Source: Planctomycetota bacterium
GTDB taxonomy: Bacteria > Planctomycetota > Planctomycetia > Planctomycetales > Planctomycetaceae
DNA length: 60,385 nucleotides
NCBI GenBank assembly: GCA_003670925.1
Contig: QWQG01000132.1
Span: forward strand, 1-60,385
Direction of reading: 5' to 3'
Translations under genes and position numbers: made by a program
Notes under the pieces: model-generated
The model's database searches: none
Seen by the model: the letters and a program-made list of their open reading frames with translations, nothing else
Told to the model about the DNA's origin: nothing
Shown: positions 55,643-60,385 of the stretch, piece after piece
Position numbering within the stretch: the first letter of the stretch is position 1
Layout of the letters: the number at the start of each line of letters is the position of its first letter

Positions 55643-55763
55643 CATCGTCTGCAGCTTCCATGGATCGCCAACCGTTCGATCAAGATGATTGCAGGATTGG
55701 AGTTCCCCAGTAGAAATTGGCGCTCATGAGCGTGTGTTAGAGTGCACGCGAGGAGCGATCACC

Positions 55764-56699
55764 GTGAGTCTGAATCCGCAAAAAGAACAGTGGACAGGAC
55801 GTCGAGTTCGTAGGAATTAGCCGTAGGAATTTCGTCGTGAAGCAGTCGGTATGATTGAGCGAGAGGGTATGACGACCGCGGAAGTGTCCCGTCGTCTGGG
55901 CGTGAACGTGAACCTGCTGCGGAAGTGGCGTCAAAAATACGGCAAGGGAAATGCGGTGTTGGGAATGGATGTCTAGGAAAAGCTTCTTCAATTACGAGAT
56001 GAAGTTGGGCGGCTTCGGATGGAGCGCGAGATCTAAAAAAAACTGCGGCCTTCTTCGCGGACGAAAAGAACTGAGATTTCAGTTTATCGAGCAGCACAGT
56101 GAAGAGTGGCCTGTGAGTGTGACGTGCTGCAGGTAACACGGTCTGGTTTTTATGCGTGGAAGAAACGTCCTGCGAGTGAGCATGAGGCGCGTCGTGACGC
56201 ACTAGCTTCAGAGATTCGATCGATCAATTCCGAGCAGTATCTGGATGTTTACGGCAGTCCCCGGATGCATCAGAAATTGTTGAAGCGGGGCTTTGAGGTG
56301 TGTGAAAACACGGTGGCCGCCGTGATGAAACAGGAAGGCATCACGGCTTCCACGGAGAAGAAATTCCGTGTGACGACGACTGATTCAAATCATTCTCAGT
56401 CGGTGGCCGAGAACATCATGGATCGGGATTTTGCTGCGAAAAAACGGGGTGAAAAACTTGTTTCCAATTTGACCTACGTGGCCACAGACGAGGTTTTTTT
56501 GTTTTTGGTGTGTGTGATTAATGTCTGTACCCGACGAGTTGAGGGTTGGTCTATCAAACTCAATACGCAACGCGGGTGGAAGCTCGTCAGAGCATTTTCC
56601 AGTGGATCGAAGTTTTCTATAACCGGGTGCGCCTGCACAGCACGCTGGGCTAGATGAGTCCAGCTAGACTCCGCGCGGTGGAAACTGATGCTTTCATAG
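55764..56699 (+). mobile_element. IS3-family insertion sequence remnant (orfA and orfB decayed)
   Basis: A transposase of the IS3 family can be read in pieces. The orfA part has two early stops (TAG in the expected RRNYSPEFRREAV-like region), then FRREAVGMIEREGMTTAEVS and LLRKWRQKYGKGNAV, and ends at a stop near 55974. The orfA tail and orfB start are in other frames (KTAAFFADEK, then LRFQFIEQHSEEWPVSV). A frameshift near 56120 follows, then VLQVTRSGFYAWKKR, DVYGSPRMHQKLLKRGFEV and LTYVATDEVFLFLV. The first catalytic Asp is replaced by Asn (VSNLTYVATDE). About 85 residues including the other catalytic residues are deleted near 56555-56562, after which the C terminus FYNRVRLHSTLG resumes in another frame and meets a TAG. 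No inverted repeats were identified. It cannot transpose itself. Confidence 0.88.
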
Positions 56700-56764
56700 T
56701 TTAACGGCGAGCCGTAGGCGGAGGCGAATCCTGCTTCCGCCTACGCGTACGGCTCGCCGTTAAA
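56700..56764. repeat. 65-bp palindromic element
   Basis: The 17-base arm TTTAACGGCGAGCCGTA at 56700 is exactly complementary to the arm at 56748-56764. Inside lies a second inverted pair (GGCGGA with TCCGCC) that extends the stem almost to the centre. Such hairpin-forming intergenic repeats occur in bacterial genomes as REP/MITE-like elements. It lies between the IS3 remnant and a DUF1549 fragment. Whether other copies exist cannot be seen from this window. Confidence 0.8.
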
Positions 56765-56765
56765 T

Positions 56766-57017
56766 AGCGAGGAATTTCAAGGCCACCAACATTGGGCGTT
56801 TGAACCGATCCGCGATCCGGGTCAGCCAACAGTGGTTGATACGACATGGATTCGGAACAGCATCGACGCATTTATCCGCGCACGGCAGGCAGAGGCGGGA
56901 GCGCATCCTGCTCCGATGGCCGACAAACTCACGCTGCTTCGTCGCGCCACATTTGACCTGACCGGCTTTCCGCCAACACCCGCAGAAATGGATAGCAATC
57001 GGGTGGATAGCACTTAG
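56766..57017 (+). pseudogene. DUF1549 gene fragment
   Basis: In one open frame the 83 codons read HQHWAFEPIRDPGQPTVVDT, then IRNSIDAFIRARQAEAG, then DKLTLLRRATFDLTGFPPTP, and end in TAG. HWAF-P-RDP, ID-FI-A and TLLRRATFDLTGLPPTPxE are hallmark phrases of DUF1549, found in large planctomycete cytochrome-associated (PSD1) secreted proteins. Only this short stretch is present; no start, haem motif, DUF1553 or C terminus exists. It is a remnant. Confidence 0.85.
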
Positions 57018-57160
57018 ATTTTGTCGAGGGCTTCAACAACAAACTGAAACTGATCACCAGAAAATCCTACGGCTTTCGAACTCAAAACGCCTACGAAACC
57101 GCCCTTTATCACAACCTCGGCGACCTCCCCTTCCCCGAATCTACCCACAGATTCTGCTGA
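57017..57160 (+). pseudogene. C-terminal fragment of an ISL3-family transposase
   Basis: The 47 codons starting at GAT 57017 give DFVEGFNNKLKLITRKSYGF and then RTQNAYETALYHNLGDLPFP, ending in TGA. FVEGFNNKIKxITRxAYGFR is the C-terminal signature of ISL3 transposases. Nothing upstream belongs to this gene; instead the DUF1549 fragment ends one base before, sharing G57017. The fragment shows that an ISL3 element once ended here. Confidence 0.85.
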
Positions 57161-57270
57161 CGAGGCCTTCATTTAGTAGGCTTGAGTTCGACCAAAAACG
57201 GGCGCAGTTCATGTTTCTTGGTATCCATTGAATGTAAGAGTCTTTTCTGCTTTTGTGGGCCGGTGAGTCA

Positions 57271-60200
57271 TCAGCTAAGACGTTTCGAGGGAAGCAATCT
57301 CTGCTTTTTGGTGATCGCGAATCCTCCGTCTTCGTCATTGTGGTTTCGTGGGTCGGAAGGAGTACGAAGCCCCTGATTCGAATCAGGCAATCCAGTGCTC
57401 CAGGCTGCGAATACCATGTCGACTTGGGCGGCCAGGAGGACGTGGGAAGTCTGTTTTTCCACGTATAGCATTCGTTTAGAATCCATGGCGATACTCGATT
57501 GGACGATCGAAGTGGTCGGGACAGAGACATCATGGTCATGGGTAGATAAACTTCGCTTACCAATCGAAATTGATCCTTTCATCACATCGCGGGGGTCATC
57601 GTGTTCCAATCCGAGAACATGGCCAATTTCATGCGAAAGCACTGAAAGTAAATCGATATGGTGATTCGCTTGGGTAACGACCGCAACTCCATGTTCAAAC
57701 TCAACGCTATCGTAAGGAGTTGGATCGATGTACCAACCATGCCCGGCGGCATCTCGATCGATCGTAACCACCGATCCCAACGCGCGCCCTAGTGTTCCCC
57801 CTGGAAGGTCAGCGATCACGATCTGCAGATTGGATAAGGTGGAGATATCAAAGCCTGCGGTGGACCAGAAAGACTTCACGTGCTCGGCCATCGAATGCAA
57901 TACGCCGATTGTGAGATTATTGACTTGAGGTCCGCCAGTTTGATTGGATGCAGGTTGGCCGCTGAGTCCGAGGTTCGAAGCGACGGTGATCGAAAGATTT
58001 TGTAGAAGGGTATCGACACCTCCATTTGCAATTCCGCCATTGTCTTTCACGGTCCAGGTCAAATCTCCTGTACCGACAGCATTCGAAACGGTTTTGTAAC
58101 GTAGACCTTGAAGGTCCGCCAACGTAAGCGAATTGTTCACTTTAACTTGCTTTTTACCGTCGGTTCGCCATACGGTGATGAAGGAAGGAATGCCGGTGAT
58201 TTTATATGTTAACGTTTGCGACGATTCCACACTGCCTCCTCCAGGACCGTAGTTGAGCGTAGACAGACCCAAGCTGACTGCGGTCGTTGTTGCACTATTC
58301 TTGTTAACACTGATAGCTGCAGGGAAGGTTCCGGTCTGAATGGGCGCATCGTTGACTGCGTTGACGGTTAACGAGCGCGATTGAAGTAACGAATCGATTC
58401 CACCGTTAGCTGTTCCCCCGTTGTCCTGCACGGTCCATGTGAGGTTCCCGGTTCCATTACCATTGGCCAACGTTTTGTATTTCAGTCCTTGCAATTGCGT
58501 CAGGGTGAGTGGTGAATTGGCGGGGACCTGGGTGGTACCGTCAGCTAACCATGCCGTGATAAAGGATGGGATCGCGTTGAGTTTGTAGGTCAGAGCTTGT
58601 GGCGATTCATAGCTACCACCTCCTAGTCCATAGTTGAGACCCGAGAAGCCTAGGGTAACTGCGGTTGAGTTAGCTGCGTCTTCGTTCACGTTGATTGCTG
58701 CAGGTGAACCTGCTGAGCGGATGGGGGAATCGTTGACTGGAGTGACGTTGATCGACATGGTCGACAAGACCTTACCGAGATCGGCACAGTTCACTTTGAA
58801 GGTGAATTTGGAGCGGGCGGCACCATTGGCGTTGGCGGCTGGCGTGTAGACCAGGAATGGGATAATCGACCTATGGATGGTCAAGGGCGCTGAGACAGGG
58901 CAGCCGGCGAGTTTTAGAGAATCTCCACTTGCCAAGTTTAGGCTGGAGATTGTGATCGAAACGAGCCGGACATACTTGACATTCGTATTCAAGAAATCGG
59001 AAAGGGCGAAGGATTTAGGAGTGTCTTCGCGCGTAGTGAAGTATTTGACGGGTGATGTAGTGAGGACGACATCGTTGCCGTCGCCGCCCTTGTAGGTGAT
59101 GTACAGTGTCTTCATGTTGAAGACAATCGGCGAGCCTTCGGGCAGCCCAACGAAGTAGCCGGTCGTATCGTCGGAGCCGTCGTTCTTGATGATGACGAAG
59201 CTGTCGGTCGGCATGATGGTCGTATAGGTTCCAGCCAGGTGGAGACTCGCAACGCCGGCACCGAGAGCCACGGTTCCGGTGACATTGATTTGATCGTGGT
59301 CCGAGGCCGTGTTGCCCGAGGTGCTGCCGTTGATCTCGATGTTGAGATTGCCACCCGTGTAGTTGACGTTTCCAGTGTTGAGGATGCCGGGGCTGTTGCC
59401 GGGAGCGATCGTGCCGGTCGAGATGCTGACGCTGCCAGCGACCGTGCCTGAGCCCCCCAGGATACCGCCGGTGAGGGCGATCCCCGAAGCGAGCGAGCCA
59501 TTCACCAGCAGAGTGCCGGCAGTCACGGCGGTGGCACCGGTATAGGTGTTGGTACCGGAGAGGGTAGTCGAGCCCCCCGTGCTTTGCGTGAGACCGTTCG
59601 CCCCCGCCAGAATCGCACTCGCGTTCCCGCTCATCGTCTGAATCGTGTTGGTGCTGGTCAGCACGCCGCTGAGACCGCTGATAACGCCGCTGGTGAGCGT
59701 AAGCGTGTTCACGGTATCGCTGAAGTCGCCGATGTCGAACGTCGCTCCGCTGACGTTCACGTCCGTGCTGTCATTGATGCGGTCCGAGCCTTCAGGTATG
59801 AACGTGCCACCACCGAGGGTGATTGTGCTGGAACCGGCCGTCAGCCCCGAAGTACCGATCGTCACCGAGTTAGCTGCCTGCAAGAACTGGGTGCCGCTGC
59901 TGGTGGTGTTGACTGTCGTCGCGTCGAAGTTGGCATCGATCCCGCCGCTGGGGGCGGTCAAGGTCAGCGTGCCGACCGTGATCAAATTTCCGCCCACGCC
60001 CACTGTGCCGTCGGCGATGGCAGACGACGTCGCATTGTCGGTGACCAGTTTCAGATTCTTTGTGGCCAGGTTGGTCGAACCGACGACCAAAATCGTGCCG
60101 CTGGTCCTGCCGCTCACACCGACCACAATCGCGTTGTTGCCGCCGGTGGTGATCGTATTGAGCCCTGCTTCCAGCAAGGAGAGCGCCGCTCCCGCGACGG

Positions 60201-60385
60201 CACCACCCACTTGAATCGGCTCCGCGGCCGTGAAGGGACCCAGCACGACATCCTCAGCGCCACTGGTGATCGACGATCCGCCAAGCGTCATCCGATTGGC
60301 GACGAGCGAGATCTGTCCGCCGTTAGTTTGAATCGTCGTGCCGCCAAGGTGCGAAATCGCATCGGCATTGCCGGTGCCGACATTC
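57271..60385 (-). CDS. Giant surface protein, partial: autotransporter-type repeats, cadherin-like repeats, metzincin-like C terminus
   Basis: The frame is open to the end of the window without a stop (the first in-frame ATG is at 60291), so the gene continues beyond it. The visible 1037 codons have, from the N-terminal side: beta-helix repeats with autotransporter-associated strand phrases (LSGTNTYTGATAVTAGTLLV, GSLASGIALTGGILGG), a linker, two tandem repeats of 127 residues each with VNDSP/VNDAP and LTWTVQDNGG (cadherin-like), and a region with HEIGHVLGLEHDD at 57595-57633 followed by VMKGSI, the zinc site and Met-turn of a metzincin (matrixin/serralysin-like). The product would be secreted. 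The C terminus lies close to the decayed DNA. Other families cannot be excluded for the part outside the window. Confidence 0.85.
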   Translation of the reverse strand, partial: NVGTGNADAISHLGGTTIQTNGGQISLVANRMTLGGSSITSGAEDVVLGPFTAAEPIQVGGAVAGAALSLLEAGLNTITTGGNNAIVVGVSGRTSGTILVVGSTNLATKNLKLVTDNATSSAIADGTVGVGGNLITVGTLTLTAPSGGIDANFDATTVNTTSSGTQFLQAANSVTIGTSGLTAGSSTITLGGGTFIPEGSDRINDSTDVNVSGATFDIGDFSDTVNTLTLTSGVISGLSGVLTSTNTIQTMSGNASAILAGANGLTQSTGGSTTLSGTNTYTGATAVTAGTLLVNGSLASGIALTGGILGGSGTVAGSVSISTGTIAPGNSPGILNTGNVNYTGGNLNIEINGSTSGNTASDHDQINVTGTVALGAGVASLHLAGTYTTIMPTDSFVIIKNDGSDDTTGYFVGLPEGSPIVFNMKTLYITYKGGDGNDVVLTTSPVKYFTTREDTPKSFALSDFLNTNVKYVRLVSITISSLNLASGDSLKLAGCPVSAPLTIHRSIIPFLVYTPAANANGAARSKFTFKVNCADLGKVLSTMSINVTPVNDSPIRSAGSPAAINVNEDAANSTAVTLGFSGLNYGLGGGSYESPQALTYKLNAIPSFITAWLADGTTQVPANSPLTLTQLQGLKYKTLANGNGTGNLTWTVQDNGGTANGGIDSLLQSRSLTVNAVNDAPIQTGTFPAAISVNKNSATTTAVSLGLSTLNYGPGGGSVESSQTLTYKITGIPSFITVWRTDGKKQVKVNNSLTLADLQGLRYKTVSNAVGTGDLTWTVKDNGGIANGGVDTLLQNLSITVASNLGLSGQPASNQTGGPQVNNLTIGVLHSMAEHVKSFWSTAGFDISTLSNLQIVIADLPGGTLGRALGSVVTIDRDAAGHGWYIDPTPYDSVEFEHGVAVVTQANHHIDLLSVLSHEIGHVLGLEHDDPRDVMKGSISIGKRSLSTHDHDVSVPTTSIVQSSIAMDSKRMLYVEKQTSHVLLAAQVDMVFAAWSTGLPDSNQGLRTPSDPRNHNDEDGGFAITKKQRLLPSKRLS
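57980..58737. repeat. Tandem pair of 381-bp coding repeats
   Basis: Two units, roughly 58737-58357 and 58356-57980 on the minus strand, encode parallel 127-residue blocks. They share VND(S/A)P, AAI(N/S)VN, LNYG(L/P)GGGS, LTYK, LTWTV(Q/K)DNGG and NGG(I/V)D. Both are cadherin-like domains of the partial surface protein. They are diverged at DNA level, so the duplication is not recent. Confidence 0.75.

Noticed and set aside
55764-56699. Programmed frameshift or TAG readthrough in the IS3 element
   Set aside because: There is an A-rich run where IS3 elements shift frame, and two TAGs sit where Tyr is expected, but the lost catalytic Asp and the internal deletion show the element is simply dead.
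59645-60214. Plus-strand frame of 189 codons
   Set aside because: It is the mirror of Gly/Thr/Val-rich repeats in the surface protein and consists almost only of hydrophobic and Pro residues.

Overview
The window looks like a chromosomal segment of a planctomycete (Planctomycetota, most likely order Planctomycetales). The evidence is the gene families: a DUF1573 protein, a DUF6807/PmoA-like secreted protein, a DUF4175-like giant coiled-coil membrane protein, a very large PQQ-propeller protein, a DUF1549 fragment, a four-ACT aspartokinase, two ECF sigma factors, many secreted proteins of unknown function, and a partial giant surface protein with autotransporter-type repeats and a metzincin motif. 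Base composition is moderate and many starts are GTG with GGAG-type ribosome binding sites. No species can be named from the sequence alone.

Layout. 0.2-4.3 kb: secreted proteins, including a secreted PrxQ-type peroxiredoxin followed by a small secreted CxxC thioredoxin-like protein, then a DUF1573 protein. 4.3-7.7 kb: a two-gene surface-polysaccharide unit (WecA/TagO-type glycosyl-phosphate transferase and O-antigen ligase-like protein). 7.9-15.2 kb: housekeeping genes, with tRNA-Arg(CCT) and its terminator, proB and lysC on the minus strand, and prs-mutS on the plus strand. 15.3-17.5 kb: an ABC exporter pair. 17.7-23.1 kb: a DUF6807 protein and the 1406-residue coiled-coil protein. 23.4-28.1 kb: an SDR, nadK, an ECF sigma factor, a short PspA/IM30 protein and an MHS-type transporter. 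28.2-28.9 kb: a deletion scar that joins the start of a VOC gene to the end of an SDR gene. 29-34 kb: a PilZ protein, an acidic membrane protein, a secreted trypsin-like protease and a cytochrome c'-like protein. 34.4-37.6 kb: a compact minus-strand unit of ECF sigma, anti-sigma-like membrane protein, membrane-anchored protein and methyltransferase. 37.7-38.7 kb: HU, csrA and tRNA-Glu, with terminators after HU and tRNA-Glu and a well-formed promoter for tRNA-Glu. 39-45 kb: rsmD, a Tat-exported beta-propeller, a VOC-ACT-MBL operon, a secreted protein, comF and a small membrane protein. 45.8-55.6 kb: the PQQ-propeller giant, Gly-rich secreted proteins, a UbiE/MenG methyltransferase and a VWA protein. 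55.7-57.2 kb: a graveyard of decayed DNA (IS3 remnant, 65-bp palindrome, DUF1549 fragment, ISL3 transposase tail). 57.3 kb to the end: the partial surface protein.

How the genes fit together. Most of the window is ordinary core and lineage-specific genome; I see no CRISPR array, prophage or intact mobile element. The two regulatory clusters are the best leads for something less described. In one, nadK, an ECF sigma factor and a PspA-like protein lie in a row with no anti-sigma gene beside them. In the other, four genes overlap by 1 to 4 bases around an ECF sigma factor. Functions of lineage-specific secreted proteins are left open where the sequence gives no clear family.
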